From Rhodococcus sp. KRD197 (GTDB lineage Bacteria; Actinomycetota; Actinomycetes; Mycobacteriales; Mycobacteriaceae): a stretch of DNA of 64,000 nucleotides. The stretch lies in NCBI RefSeq assembly GCF_017168235.1, contig NZ_JABFAO010000002.1, forward strand, positions 248,001-312,000, written 5' to 3'. The position numbers and the translations under genes are program-made. Within the stretch, counting starts at the first letter, position 1. Each line of letters begins with the position of its first letter. The notes under the pieces were generated by a model. The model saw only the letters and a program-made list of their open reading frames with translations. It was not told the DNA's origin and made no database searches. Below, in pieces: positions 28,897-38,187 of this stretch.

Positions 28897-29904
28897 CTAC
28901 AGCGTCGGGAGCTTGACGACCTGCCCTGCATAGGAAAGTCCGGCGCCGAAAGCGAGCAGCAGAGCGGTGTCGCCTGGCTTCGCCTTACCGGTGCGCAGCA
29001 GCTCCTCCATGGCCAGTGGAATCGACGCGGCCGAGGTGTTGCCCGTCTCGGCGATGTCGTTGGCCACCGTGGTCTCGTCGTTCAGGTTCAGGCTCCTGGC
29101 CAACAACTCGGTGATGCGGCTGTTCGCCTGGTGCGGAACGAAAGCGTGCAGTTCGTCGGTCTTGATGCCCGCGACGTCGAGCACCTTCTGTGCTGCTTTG
29201 CCCATCTCGAACGCAGCCCAGCGGAACACGGAGATCCCGTTCATCTTGATCCAAGGGCGTTCGATGCCCTCTTTCATGATGTAGTCGTACCAGTCCACGG
29301 TCTGGTAGATGGCGTCCGCCTGCGAACCGTCGGAGCCCCAGACAGCGGGCCCGATCTCGGTTTCGTCGCTCTGGCCGACGACCACCGCGCCCGCGCCGTC
29401 GGCGAAGATGAACCGCGTCGTACGGTCGTACGGGTCGGTTGTCTCGCTCAACTGCTCCGCGCCGATGACGAGGACATGCCGGGATGTTCCGGCTTTGACC
29501 AGGTCGGATGCGACGGCCAGGGCGTAGCAGAATCCAGCGCAGCCGGCCCCGATGTCGAATGCGGCGGGGCCGTTGGTGCCGAGTGCGTGCGCAACCTTCG
29601 CGGCGGCCTGCGGGGTCTGCTCGAGGTGCGTCGAGGTCGCGACGATGACCGTGTCGATCTGCTCGGCTGCGACGCCACTGGCCTCGAGGGCTTTCCTGCC
29701 GGCCTCGATGGACATGTACACGACGTTCTGTTCGGGCTTGGTGAAGCGCCGGTTCTTGATGCCCGATCGCGTTTGAATCCACTCGTCGCTCGAGTCGATG
29801 AACTCGCAGATCTCGTCGTTGGTCACCACCCGCTCAGGGCGGTGGACACCCAAGCCGAGCATTTTCGACTGGCGACCCTGAGTAGTGCTGATCGATGCGC
29901 CCAT
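28897..29904 (-). CDS. fabH: 3-oxoacyl-ACP synthase III (KAS III, FabH family)
   Basis: 335 residues. The thiolase-fold enzyme has the active-site Cys in GAGCAGFCYAL, His in FVPHQANSRI and Asn in GNTSAASIP. It condenses an acyl-CoA starter with malonyl-ACP; in mycolata such enzymes start FAS-II cycles from FAS-I products. Shine-Dalgarno AGAGGAACA precedes the ATG at 29904. It stands alone, not in a fab cluster, and a perfect 13-bp palindrome lies about 75 bp upstream. Confidence 0.92.
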   Translation of the reverse strand: MGASISTTQGRQSKMLGLGVHRPERVVTNDEICEFIDSSDEWIQTRSGIKNRRFTKPEQNVVYMSIEAGRKALEASGVAAEQIDTVIVATSTHLEQTPQAAAKVAHALGTNGPAAFDIGAGCAGFCYALAVASDLVKAGTSRHVLVIGAEQLSETTDPYDRTTRFIFADGAGAVVVGQSDETEIGPAVWGSDGSQADAIYQTVDWYDYIMKEGIERPWIKMNGISVFRWAAFEMGKAAQKVLDVAGIKTDELHAFVPHQANSRITELLARSLNLNDETTVANDIAETGNTSAASIPLAMEELLRTGKAKPGDTALLLAFGAGLSYAGQVVKLPTL

Positions 29905-29937
29905 CTTCTGTGTTCCTCTCGTGCTACCGCGCCATCG

Positions 29938-29953
29938 CCGAGCGTCGGCTCGG
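29938..29953 (-). terminator. Short hairpin between the alpha/beta hydrolase and fabH
   Basis: CCGAGC-GTCG-GCTCGG gives a 6-bp perfect stem with a tetraloop about 50 bp after the hydrolase stop. It may weakly terminate the lysX-hydrolase transcript. Confidence 0.4.
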
Positions 29954-29975
29954 GTCTTGGGCTACGGACTCGGAC

Positions 29976-29988
29976 ACACGTTACGTGT
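29976..29988. promoter_or_regulatory. Perfect palindrome ACACGT-T-ACGTGT upstream of fabH
   Basis: A 6+1+6 palindrome lies 72-84 bp upstream of the fabH start and 14 bp after the hydrolase stop. It has operator-like size. No regulator is recognised. Confidence 0.35.
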
Positions 29989-30001
29989 TGGCGAATTGGT
30001 G

Positions 30002-30928
30002 TCATGACACCAGTTCGGAGATCAGGGCTGCGACCTGGGCGGGTTGATCGATCATCGCGTGGTGGTGGGCGGGCGAGATCACGGTGAAGTGTGCGCCCAG
30101 GTACTCGGCGAGCCGGAGCTGCTTCGCGAGCCAGGCATGCCCCCACGGCGTCGGGTGGCCGGTGTGTGCCGCCGCGACCGTCACCGGCGCGACCCCGGCT
30201 CGGCCGACCATCGGCATGTCGCACCGGAGAGCGTTCAGTTCCGCTGCCATATCGGCATAGACGACGTTCTCCACCAGTGCAGCCGCGAGATACGACGGCC
30301 TGCGGTAGATGCGGTCGACCCAGTCGACCGTCTCGATCGGGACACCGTCCGGCGGGATCGAGTGATTGAGCACTCGCCTGACGGTGGGCCCGAACAGCCG
30401 TTGCATTCCGCTACGACTGAGCCCGTCGGCGAGTCGAGGCGCGAGGCCGAGCCGCCATCGCCGTGGAATCAAAGGACGGGGAATCAAAGGACGGGGAATC
30501 GACCACCAGGGTTCTCGTTCGACACTCGAGTCGAGCAGCAGCAACCCCGCCGTGCGTTCCGGATGCAGCCGCGCAAACGCCTCGACATAGAACCCGGCAA
30601 TCGAATGCCCGACGACGACGGCAGGTCCGGTGAGGCCTAGGGCGTCGAGAACTCCGAGGATGCGGTCGGCCTCCGCCCTCACGGTCGGCGTCTGTCCCTC
30701 CGCGAGCGGCTCACTCAGCCCGAAACCGGGTCGATCGAATACAACGACGGTATGGGAAGCGGACAGGATGTGGGCACAATCGTCCCAGTCGAACCAGTTG
30801 CTCCCCAAACCTCCGCAGAGCACTACCACCGGGCCGTTCTGACTGCTTCGATCGCGGCGCACCACATGAATGCGCTGGTCACCGACCGTGACCATCTCGC
30901 CCGGCGGTCGTTGTTTCATGTGAAACAT
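30002..30928 (-). CDS. Alpha/beta hydrolase
   Basis: About 308 residues. Typical fold with the oxyanion region VVVLCGGLGSNWFDW, an FDRPGFGLS stretch, nucleophile motif VVGHSIAGFY (Ser) and a final AHHHAMIDQ with the catalytic His. The substrate is unknown. The start is uncertain: ATG codons at 30928, 30919 and 30895 all lack a clear Shine-Dalgarno, and I chose the first because it is 5 nt after the lysX stop and could be reached by coupling. The first codons coincide with a parS-like 16-mer. Confidence 0.85.
   Translation of the reverse strand: MFHMKQRPPGEMVTVGDQRIHVVRRDRSSQNGPVVVLCGGLGSNWFDWDDCAHILSASHTVVVFDRPGFGLSEPLAEGQTPTVRAEADRILGVLDALGLTGPAVVVGHSIAGFYVEAFARLHPERTAGLLLLDSSVEREPWWSIPRPLIPRPLIPRRWRLGLAPRLADGLSRSGMQRLFGPTVRRVLNHSIPPDGVPIETVDWVDRIYRRPSYLAAALVENVVYADMAAELNALRCDMPMVGRAGVAPVTVAAAHTGHPTPWGHAWLAKQLRLAEYLGAHFTVISPAHHHAMIDQPAQVAALISELVS
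30912..30927. other. parS-like ParB binding site (one mismatch)
   Basis: TGTTTCATGTGAAACA differs from the universal parS TGTTTCACGTGAAACA at one central base and keeps both 7-bp arms. It lies at the junction of lysX and the hydrolase gene. Actinobacteria cluster several parS sites near oriC, which agrees with the origin-proximal gene content of this window. Confidence 0.6.
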
Positions 30929-30933
30929 TTCTG

Positions 30934-33900
30934 TTATCTGCGCGGTTTGGCCAACGGGAACGCCAACGTCTCGCGAATACTGCCACCGGTGATGAGCATG
31001 ACGACTCGGTCGACACCCATCCCCAGGCCACCCGTGGGCGGCATGCCGTACTCGAGAGCCTGCAGGAAGTCCTCGTCGAGCGACATCGCTTCCTCGTCGC
31101 CACCGGCTGCCAGCAACGACTGCTCGGTCAGGCGCTGACGCTGATCCACCGGGTCGGTGAGCTCGCTGTACGCGGTGCCGAGTTCGACGCCCCACGCCAC
31201 CAGATCCCACTTCTCGGCGACGCCTGGGATGGACCGATGCGGTCGCGTCAGCGGTGACATCGACGTCGGGAAGTCCTTGTAGAACGTCGGAAACTCGGTG
31301 TAGTCCTCGACGAGATGCTCGTACATACCTTGCGCGATCGCGCCTGCGTCCCAGTCCTTCTCGTAGGGAATCTCGTTCTCATCGCACAGTCGCTGGAGTT
31401 CACGCAGGGGAGTGTCCGGGGCCACGTCGACACCGAGCTTTTCGGCGACCGCGCCGTGCAGGGTCTTGACGGGCCACTCGCCCGAGATGTCGATCTCGAT
31501 CATCTCGCCGTCCGGGCCGTCGGGCCGCAGGACGATCTCGCGGCCGTGCGCGGCAACGGCTGCTTTCTGGATGAGTTCGCGGCACAGCACCATCGCGCGC
31601 TCGTAGTCACTGTGCGCCTCGTAGGCCTCGAGGATGGTGAACTCGGGATTGTGCTTGAAATCGGCCCCCTCGTTGCGGAACACCCGACCGATCTCGAACA
31701 CCTTGTCCATGCCGCCGACGCACAGCCGCTTCAGATACAGCTCCGGCGCGATCCGAAGGTAGAGGTCCAGGTTGTAGGCGTTGATGTGGGTGATGAACGG
31801 CGCAGCGTTCGCCCCGCCGTGCACCTGCTGCAGAATCGGCGTTTCCACCTCCATATAACCGCGCTCGGACAGCGAATCCCGCATCGATTTGACGACGTTG
31901 CTACGCGCGATCATCAAATCCCGCGTACTGCGGTTGATGGCGAGGTCCACATAGCGCTGACGCACGCGCGATTCGGGATCGGTCAGGCCCTTCCACTTGT
32001 CCGGCAGCGGATGCAGGCACTTGGCGTTCATGCGCCAATCCGACGCCAACAGCGAGAGTTCGCCCTTCTTGCTGCGACCGATCGTGCCACTGACCTCGAT
32101 GAGATCACCGAGGTCGTAGTCGGAGTCGAAGCTGTCGAGCTTGTCGCCGACCCGCATCCGGTCGAACAGCACCTGGATGTCGTCGGTCCAGTCACGAATG
32201 ACGGCGAACGCGACACCGCCGTAGTCGCGGATCCGCAGGATGCGGCCGGCGATGCGGACCGTGGTTCCCTGCGGGGCCGCCAACGCCTCCGCGACGGAGT
32301 GCGTCGGGGGGTGGGCGACGGGATAGCCGTCGATACCGTCCTCGCCTAGGCGTTGCAGCTTCGAGATCCGGACGCGGACCTGGTCTGGACGCCGGGGTCC
32401 CGTGCTCGGCGGCTCCTCCGGCGAGGTTTCCGGTCCGCTGCCGTCCGGGTGGATCTCGGTGGACTCGGCGAGCGCCCGAGGCACCGAATCGTGGCTGCCC
32501 GTGTGTGTTCGGGCGCGCCGGAAGCTCGGCAGTGTCAGAAAGCCGAGACTCGGCAGGGTCAGAAAACCCTCGGCGATGGCGGAGGCAATTCCGGCTTTCG
32601 GCAGTACGCGACTGTCGGCGAAGCAGAGATACCGCGGCTCCCACTCCGGTTGATACTTCACGTTGGAGCGGTAGAGGGCCTCGAGCTGCCACCACCGTGA
32701 GAAGAACACCAGCGTCGAACGCCAGATCCGCAGTATCGGGCCTGCTCCGATTCGGCTGCCCTCCTCGAACACCGATCGAAAGACAGCGAAATTCAGCGAG
32801 ATCTTGCTGATGCCGAACTGGTCACCGTTGGTGGCGAGCTCGGTCACCAACAGCTCGATGACACCGTTGGGGGAGTGCGGATCGCGACGCATCAGGTCCA
32901 GCGAGACACCCGTGCGGCCCCAGGGAGCCAAGGACAGGACCGCGACGGTCTTGTCGTCCTGCAGTGCCTGGACCAGCAGACAGTCACCGTCCAGCGGATC
33001 GCCGAGGCGTCCCAGCGCCATGGAAAAGCCGCGCTCGGTCTCGGTGTCCCGCCAGGAGTCGGCGCATTTGATGATCTCGGCCATCTCCGGGCCTGGGATG
33101 TCGCGGTGGCGTCTGATCAGGACGGTGACGCCCGCCTTGCGCGCCCGATTGACTGCTTGACGGACCGGGCGCATCTCGCGTCCGGTCAAATTGAATTGTT
33201 TGGTTCTGATGATGGCCTCGTCGCCGAGTTCGAGGACGTTGAGCCCGGCGCGCTTGAACGCCGTCGCCCCGGTCTCGCTGGCACCCATCACTGCAGGAGA
33301 CCAGCCGTACTTCTGCGCGAGCACCAACCAGGCGTCGATGGCGTGCGGCCAGGCCTCGGGATTTCCGATGGGGTCGCCGCTGGCGAGGCATACACCGACT
33401 TCGACGCGGTAGGTCACTGCCGCTTTGCCGCTGGGTGCGAAAACGACAGCCTTGTCGCGTCGGGTGGCGAAGTAGCCGAGTGAGTCGTCGGCGCCCCATT
33501 TGTCGAGCAGCCCGCGCAGTGCGGACTCGTCGCTGCCGGTCAGTGCATTGGTCGACCGTTGCGAACGGAACAGTGTGATGACAGCGGCGAGGAGTGCGAG
33601 TGCGCCGAACAGGCCGAGCAGAGTGTTGACGAATCCGTGGGGGCGACCGTCGAACTGCTCGTTGTCCACGGTGGCGAGCGCCGTCACGCGGTTGAACGCC
33701 CACAGGAACGTCTGGCTCTCCGGAAGTGTGCCCGGGAACAAGGCAACGAGGCCCCAACCGAGAAGCGTGCCAATGGCGGCGCCGAGGATCAGAACGCCGA
33801 GAGCCTTCAGTCCGGCGCCGCGACGCACGCGCGTGTAGAACTGCTTTCGCGCGGCGACGAGAACGCCGATGACGACGATGTGGACACCGAGAGCGACCCA

Positions 33901-34305
33901 GGCGTTGACGTCGTTGTCGTTCAACCCGTCGCTGAGGTTGGTCAACGCGACGAGAACGAGATAGACCGTCAGGAACCACCAGGCGATGCGTTTGCGGCTC
34001 GCCAGCGCGGCGGCTGTCAGGCCGACGACCAGGGCCCACGCGAGCGAGGTGTCCGGCGCATCGAAGTAGTAGTCGTCGACGTACTCGCGAGGAACCCGAA
34101 TCACTGCGCGCAGAGCCGGGGAGATGCTCCACAGGAACACTAGGACCGCGAACACTCCGAGTATCAGGCCGGCGATGTGCGGGACCTGGGACAGACGACC
34201 CCGTTCGGGCGGCTTCGCCACCCGGGACGGAGGTGCCTCGGTGGCCGCTGTGCCACTTCCGTCGACACCTGTCGTCGTGCTGGATGACACCGATGTGCTC
34301 GTCAC
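30934..34305 (-). CDS. lysX: Bifunctional lysylphosphatidylglycerol synthetase / lysyl-tRNA synthetase LysX
   Basis: 1123 residues. Domains in order: N-terminal transmembrane region (about 40-230), an MprF-like aminoacyl-PG synthase domain (about 250-580, [13 protein letters not shown]...), a linker, an OB-fold (about 640-760) and a class II LysRS catalytic core (motif 2 [18 protein letters not shown], motif 3 [12 protein letters not shown]). It charges tRNA-Lys and transfers lysine to phosphatidylglycerol, which lowers surface charge and protects against cationic peptides. The start is GTG at 34305, and the length fits mycobacterial LysX. Confidence 0.95.
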   Translation of the reverse strand: MTSTSVSSSTTTGVDGSGTAATEAPPSRVAKPPERGRLSQVPHIAGLILGVFAVLVFLWSISPALRAVIRVPREYVDDYYFDAPDTSLAWALVVGLTAAALASRKRIAWWFLTVYLVLVALTNLSDGLNDNDVNAWVALGVHIVVIGVLVAARKQFYTRVRRGAGLKALGVLILGAAIGTLLGWGLVALFPGTLPESQTFLWAFNRVTALATVDNEQFDGRPHGFVNTLLGLFGALALLAAVITLFRSQRSTNALTGSDESALRGLLDKWGADDSLGYFATRRDKAVVFAPSGKAAVTYRVEVGVCLASGDPIGNPEAWPHAIDAWLVLAQKYGWSPAVMGASETGATAFKRAGLNVLELGDEAIIRTKQFNLTGREMRPVRQAVNRARKAGVTVLIRRHRDIPGPEMAEIIKCADSWRDTETERGFSMALGRLGDPLDGDCLLVQALQDDKTVAVLSLAPWGRTGVSLDLMRRDPHSPNGVIELLVTELATNGDQFGISKISLNFAVFRSVFEEGSRIGAGPILRIWRSTLVFFSRWWQLEALYRSNVKYQPEWEPRYLCFADSRVLPKAGIASAIAEGFLTLPSLGFLTLPSFRRARTHTGSHDSVPRALAESTEIHPDGSGPETSPEEPPSTGPRRPDQVRVRISKLQRLGEDGIDGYPVAHPPTHSVAEALAAPQGTTVRIAGRILRIRDYGGVAFAVIRDWTDDIQVLFDRMRVGDKLDSFDSDYDLGDLIEVSGTIGRSKKGELSLLASDWRMNAKCLHPLPDKWKGLTDPESRVRQRYVDLAINRSTRDLMIARSNVVKSMRDSLSERGYMEVETPILQQVHGGANAAPFITHINAYNLDLYLRIAPELYLKRLCVGGMDKVFEIGRVFRNEGADFKHNPEFTILEAYEAHSDYERAMVLCRELIQKAAVAAHGREIVLRPDGPDGEMIEIDISGEWPVKTLHGAVAEKLGVDVAPDTPLRELQRLCDENEIPYEKDWDAGAIAQGMYEHLVEDYTEFPTFYKDFPTSMSPLTRPHRSIPGVAEKWDLVAWGVELGTAYSELTDPVDQRQRLTEQSLLAAGGDEEAMSLDEDFLQALEYGMPPTGGLGMGVDRVVMLITGGSIRETLAFPLAKPRR

Positions 34306-34398
34306 TGCCCACTCCTGCCGTCAGCGCTACCAAGCCCCCGGAGGCAACGGTAGCGCCGACGGCAGCTACATCAGTGGTCGTTCGGCAATTTGCTGGCG

Positions 34399-35640
34399 CT
34401 ACGAACCGTGAACGGCCGTGTGCTTTCCTGCCATCGCCAGAGCTGTGCGAAGCCCGCGACGCTTACCTGTTGCCGGGTCGGTACCGAAAACTTCCTTCAT
34501 CCCGCCGCGGATGCGGAACTTGAGTTCCGAGGATGTCTCGGGTGCATCATCGGAGGTGGCCGAGAGAAAACGGTTGGGCAGCGACAGTTTCATGATGGTC
34601 CGCAAGGTCTGCCCGTACTGGTGCGGCAGCGATCCCGTGGTGTACGGGAGGTCGTACTTATCGCACAGTTGCTGGATCTTGACGGCGATCTCGGCGTACC
34701 TGTTGCTCGGCAGATCTGGAAACAGGTGATGTTCGATTTGGTAGCAGAGGTTTCCGGTCATGAACGCCAGCGTCTTGCCCGCCCGGAAGTTGGCGCTGCC
34801 CAGCATCTGTCGTAGATACCACTCCGGCTGCGTCTCGGCTTCGTACTCCTCGACCGTGAACTTCTCGGCGCCGTCCGGGAAGTGCCCGCAGAAGATGACG
34901 GCGTACGTCCAGTAGTTGCGGATGATGTTGGCCGTGGCATTCGCCGTCAGCGTCGACTTCCACGCCGGTCCGGTAAGCAGCGGGAACAGGATGTAGTCCT
35001 TGCCCACCTGGCTGCCGACCTTGCGGACCACGTCGATGGCCATCTCTTTCTTGTCCGACCACTTCACCTCACCGGTGCGAAGCTTGTCTGTCTCGAGGTG
35101 GTGCAGAGCGACACCCCACTCGAAGAACGTCGCGAGAAGCGCGTTGAACAGCGGCTGCGCGAGATATTTCGGCTCCCACTTCTGGTCACGGGTGATGCGC
35201 AGGATGCCGTAGCCGACATCGTTGTCCAGCCCGACGATGTTGGTGAATTTGTGATGGGTGAAGTTGTGCGAGTGCTTCCATCCCGACGACGGACACGTGT
35301 TGTCCCACTCCCAGTTGGTCGAGTGAATCTCGGGATCGTTCATCCAGTCCCACTGACCGTGAATGACGTTGTGTCCCAACTCCATGTTCTCGATGATCTT
35401 TCCCACCCCGAGAAGCGCGGAACCGAGCAGCCACGCAGGCTTCTTCCTGCTCGCGAACAGCACCAACCTGCCCGCCACCATCAGCGAACGTTGGAACGCG
35501 ATGGTGCGTTGGATGTACTTCGCATCCCGCTCCCCACGAGATTCCTCCACGTCACGCCGAATCGCGTCCAGTTCCTGACCCAAGGCCTCGATATCGGCCT
35601 CGGTCAGGTGCGCGTATTCCTTGATGTCCGATATCGCCAC
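34399..35640 (-). CDS. Membrane acyl-CoA desaturase, DesA3-like
   Basis: 413 residues. Three histidine boxes bind the di-iron centre: GHNVIHG, HSHNFTHH and QIEHHLFP. Hydrophobic stretches between boxes fit a membrane desaturase. DesA3 of mycobacteria is a delta-9 stearoyl-CoA desaturase that needs a reductase partner; none is seen here. The start is GTG at 35640 with Shine-Dalgarno GAGGGGGAAGT. It precedes lysX on the same strand with a 93-bp gap, so both may help adjust membrane lipids. Confidence 0.92.
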   Translation of the reverse strand: MAISDIKEYAHLTEADIEALGQELDAIRRDVEESRGERDAKYIQRTIAFQRSLMVAGRLVLFASRKKPAWLLGSALLGVGKIIENMELGHNVIHGQWDWMNDPEIHSTNWEWDNTCPSSGWKHSHNFTHHKFTNIVGLDNDVGYGILRITRDQKWEPKYLAQPLFNALLATFFEWGVALHHLETDKLRTGEVKWSDKKEMAIDVVRKVGSQVGKDYILFPLLTGPAWKSTLTANATANIIRNYWTYAVIFCGHFPDGAEKFTVEEYEAETQPEWYLRQMLGSANFRAGKTLAFMTGNLCYQIEHHLFPDLPSNRYAEIAVKIQQLCDKYDLPYTTGSLPHQYGQTLRTIMKLSLPNRFLSATSDDAPETSSELKFRIRGGMKEVFGTDPATGKRRGLRTALAMAGKHTAVHGS

Positions 35641-35798
35641 ACTTCCCCCTCATACTTTCGGTCAAGAACGGCCTGCTCACACGGTCCGATTACGCACGAT
35701 GTGGCCCCCGTCACTCACCAGGTTACGGGGTGGGACCGACAGCGTCGACATGTGCGGCCGACAGGGGCCCGGCCGGGGTGAGGCCCGGGCGTTCGGGA

Positions 35799-35921
35799 GC
35801 GAATGTCACCTTCGGTCACCTTCGGTCACCTTGGCTGCACCGAATGCCACATTCGGTCACTCAGAGTGTGTGAATGTCGCATTCGCTCACCTGAACTGGA
35901 GCGAATGTGACATCCGGTCAC
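35799..35921. repeat. Family A palindromic repeats, cluster 1 (four units)
   Basis: Units related to GAATGTGACATTCGGTCAC occur at 35799-35820, 35839-35860, 35868-35890 and 35899-35921. Each is a full or half version of a 23-bp palindrome. The segment CACTCAGAGTG between units recurs at 42325-42335. They sit between divergent genes, so a terminator role is not obvious here. Confidence 0.8.
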
Positions 35922-35949
35922 CAGGAGCAAGCAAACTCCGCTCGAAAAG

Positions 35950-35958
35950 TTGTCCACA
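35950..35958 (+). promoter_or_regulatory. Isolated DnaA-box-like TTGTCCACA
   Basis: Exact match to the mycobacterial and streptomycete DnaA box, 54 bp before the AbiEi-like gene start. A single 9-mer may be chance. Confidence 0.25.
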
Positions 35959-36011
35959 GGCGCCGACTCATCCAACGCGAGCGGCCGAATATGTCGCACC
36001 CGTGGGGTTGC

Positions 36012-36998
36012 ATGCGCCTCATGAAACGTGGGGGCTGGGCAACAGACGAGCATTTACTACGACAACACTCGAAGAACAGTGTCATTCGTACATCGGTATT
36101 GCGAAAGATGGGGGTCGGCGCGAAGACCATTGTCGACAGGACGGCGGGTGGTCCGTGGCAACGAATATTGCCCGGGCTGGTTCTGCTTCACAATGGTCCA
36201 CCGACCTGGACACAGCGCGTGACGGCTGCAGTGATGTACGGCGGCGGCGAGGCAATGCTGACAGGACGCGCGGGGCTTGCGCTTCATGGATATTCGACAT
36301 CGGCTCACCACAGCCAGACGATGTTGCTGATTCCGCACGGCAGCCACCGCAAAGACACCTCGTTCGTTTCCGTCGAGAGAACATGGCGCCTGCCGGGAGC
36401 CGTCCGTAAGTCGGGTCTGTCGGTCGCGCCGCTGGACAGGTGTTTGCTCGACGCCGCACGTCGGACCGTCGACGAAAAGGCCTGCACTGCGTTGATTGCC
36501 GAGGTTGTTCAACGTGGTGATGCCGACGTCGTCTCACTGCTCACCGAGCTGAACGAAGGTTGCGGCCGGGGAAGTGCGGTGCCGCGTCGCGTCCTGCGCG
36601 ATCTCGGGGCAGGCGCGCACTCTGTTGCAGAGCTCGAAGCCCAGAAGCTATACGCGCGGAGCGGGCTCCCTCCGATGGTTCACAACTGGAATGTCTATGC
36701 CGACGACGGGAAACTCATCGGATGTTTCGACAACTGGCTGGATCCAGTCGGCTTCGTATGGGAAATCGACTCGTTCGAGCATCACAGTTCACCGGCGGCA
36801 TACGAGAAGACGATGACACGTCGCGCCTCGGCACAGGGCTATGGCCTGGTCGTCGTGTCGCACACTCCGCGGGCCATCCGCACGCAACCAGAGGTCGTCA
36901 TTGCGGACTTGCAGCGGGCATATCAGCTGGCGCTGCAGCGACCTCGCCCGAACGTTCGAGCGGTCGATCCGGGGCAGATGAGTCACTTGGCGTCGTAG
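36012..36998 (+). CDS. AbiEi-antitoxin-like protein with C-terminal PD-(D/E)XK-like domain
   Basis: 328 residues. The N-terminal part resembles the winged-helix AbiEi-type antitoxin domain (LLRQHSKNSVIRTSVLRKMGVGAKTI, then WQRILPGLVLLH and TGRAGLALHGY). The C-terminal third (about 220-315) has an FDNWLDPVGFVWEID stretch followed by TMTRRASAQGYGLVVVSHT, which resembles DUF559/Vsr-type nuclease folds. No AbiEii nucleotidyltransferase toxin is adjacent, so a classical type IV toxin-antitoxin pair is not shown. The ATG at 36012 has GTGGGG at fair spacing; 35991 and 36021 are alternatives. The 3' end overlaps the convergent GNAT gene by 16 bp. It is bracketed by family A repeats. Confidence 0.75.
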   Translation: MRLMKRGGWATDEHLLRQHSKNSVIRTSVLRKMGVGAKTIVDRTAGGPWQRILPGLVLLHNGPPTWTQRVTAAVMYGGGEAMLTGRAGLALHGYSTSAHHSQTMLLIPHGSHRKDTSFVSVERTWRLPGAVRKSGLSVAPLDRCLLDAARRTVDEKACTALIAEVVQRGDADVVSLLTELNEGCGRGSAVPRRVLRDLGAGAHSVAELEAQKLYARSGLPPMVHNWNVYADDGKLIGCFDNWLDPVGFVWEIDSFEHHSSPAAYEKTMTRRASAQGYGLVVVSHTPRAIRTQPEVVIADLQRAYQLALQRPRPNVRAVDPGQMSHLAS

Positions 36999-37525
36999 AT
37001 CCAGATCATCTGACGGCCGGTCTGACCCGGCGACGTGATTGGATGATCGATCACGTGGTCCAGGCGGTATCCCAGGCGCCGGGGTACGGCAAAGCTACGT
37101 GGATTAGCCGAGTCGCAATGGATTTCGACGCGTCCAATACCGTCCAGTGTCAGCGCGATATCGGTCAGCGCTGACACGGTTCGTGTTATGACACCGTGGC
37201 CTTCGGCTTCGGTGGTCAGCCAGTAGCCGATCTCGACTGCTCCCGAGCCAGTGCGGCGCAGGCCAGCTTTGCCCAGTACGCCGTCGCTGGTGTCGGTGAG
37301 TAAGTAGTCGTAGACCGATCCCGAGTTCCACTGGACCATGGCGTCTGCGATTCTGGCTCGCTGGGTTCCTGCAGTGCCGGCGTCCGGGACGGCCCACTCC
37401 ATCCATTCGGACAAGCGTTCGAGGTTCTCCGCGATGGCTTTCGCCACGGCCTCGGCATCAAATTCGCTCTCGCGACGGATGACGACACCGTCCAACTCGA
37501 TCCGTTCGGGTGGCATGCTCGGCAT
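36983..37525 (-). CDS. GNAT family N-acetyltransferase (RimJ/RimL-like)
   Basis: 180 residues. The fold is that of RimJ/RimL acetyltransferases: an N-terminal RIELDGVVIRRESEFDAEAVAKAI, central GYWLTTEAEGHGVITRTVSALTDIAL (acetyl-CoA loop) and a C-terminal RVEIHCDSANPRSFAVPRRLGY. Such enzymes acetylate protein N-termini, small amines or, rarely, aminoacyl-tRNA. The start at 37525 or 37516 cannot be separated. Upstream in-frame codons to 37621 derive from a family A repeat and are not counted. It is convergent with the AbiEi-like gene. Confidence 0.87.
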   Translation of the reverse strand: MPSMPPERIELDGVVIRRESEFDAEAVAKAIAENLERLSEWMEWAVPDAGTAGTQRARIADAMVQWNSGSVYDYLLTDTSDGVLGKAGLRRTGSGAVEIGYWLTTEAEGHGVITRTVSALTDIALTLDGIGRVEIHCDSANPRSFAVPRRLGYRLDHVIDHPITSPGQTGRQMIWIYDAK

Positions 37526-37591
37526 AGATGAAAGTGTGTACGCGGCGGTGTCCGTAAGCGAACCCATTTCGACGTCCGAGCGGTGTTCCAA

Positions 37592-37709
37592 GGTGACCGA
37601 ATGTGACATTCGCTGGTACACATGGTGACCGAATGAGGCCCTCGCACACTCTGAGTGACCGAATGTGACATTCGGTCAGATACAGGTGACCGAAGGTGAC
37701 ATTCGGTCC
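37592..37709. repeat. Family A palindromic repeats, cluster 2
   Basis: Units at 37592-37614, 37624-37650 (half), 37654-37678 and 37685-37709. The copy at 37656-37678 is the cleanest: arms TGACCGAATGT and ACATTCGGTCA are perfect complements around one G. The 55-bp block 37624-37678 is repeated nearly intact at 42302-42356. The cluster lies between the GNAT start and the PPOX stop, both on the minus strand. Confidence 0.85.
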
Positions 37710-37737
37710 AGGAACAGGGCAGCAGAGCCACACGCCC

Positions 37738-38184
37738 CTACGACGCTCGCCACGACCTCCAGGTCAGTTTGCCGACGATGATGACTGGGCCCGCGGGGCG
37801 CTCGGCTGAATACTGCTGGTACTTGGCAACGAGAGCGTCGATGGCAGCTTCGCCCTCGTCGGTGTCGGCGTCGATCACGCGGGCGGATCCGTCGGCGCGC
37901 ACCCACCAGAGTTTGGTCCAGTCGTCGTCGTAGTTGTCGACGATGAGGCTCACGACGGGGTCGGCGCGAATGTTTTCGAGACGCTGCAGTTTCCGGGTCG
38001 ACTTTGGCTTCCAGTCGATGGCACTGACGAGTTCGTCGCCGACGCGTGCGAAGACGATGGGCACCAGGTGTGGTGTGCCGTCGGGATTGATAGTGGAGAG
38101 CATGGCGCGGTGGGCGCTGGAGAAGCGGCCGATCTCGTCGTCGATCTTCACGTTGTCGGCGTTCTCGGGTGATGCAGATGGCAT
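37738..38184 (-). CDS. PPOX-class F420-dependent oxidoreductase (Rv0121-like)
   Basis: 148 residues. Split-barrel fold with AMLSTINPDGTPHLVPIVFARVGDELVSAIDWKPKSTRKL and VSLIVDNYDDDWTKLWWVRADGSARV, which agrees with the Rv0121-type PPOX subfamily. It probably binds F420 or FMN. The ATG at 38184 follows the stop of the GGDEF-EAL gene by 3 nt, so the two are one transcription unit. Confidence 0.9.
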   Translation of the reverse strand: MPSASPENADNVKIDDEIGRFSSAHRAMLSTINPDGTPHLVPIVFARVGDELVSAIDWKPKSTRKLQRLENIRADPVVSLIVDNYDDDWTKLWWVRADGSARVIDADTDEGEAAIDALVAKYQQYSAERPAGPVIIVGKLTWRSWRAS

Positions 38185-38187
38185 GGG

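Larger units (their letters stand above)
35641..36011. other. 371-bp gap carrying palindromic repeats
   Basis: Lies between the desaturase start and the AbiEi-like gene, which are divergent. It contains four family A repeat units (35799-35921) and a TTGTCCACA 9-mer at 35950-35958. No gene is recognised. Confidence 0.7.

Noticed and set aside
31315..32349. 344-codon plus-strand frame opposite lysX
   Set aside because: Antisense shadow of the LysRS domain.
36012..37525. A classical type II or IV toxin-antitoxin operon
   Set aside because: The two genes are convergent rather than co-transcribed, and no AbiEii-type toxin is present.
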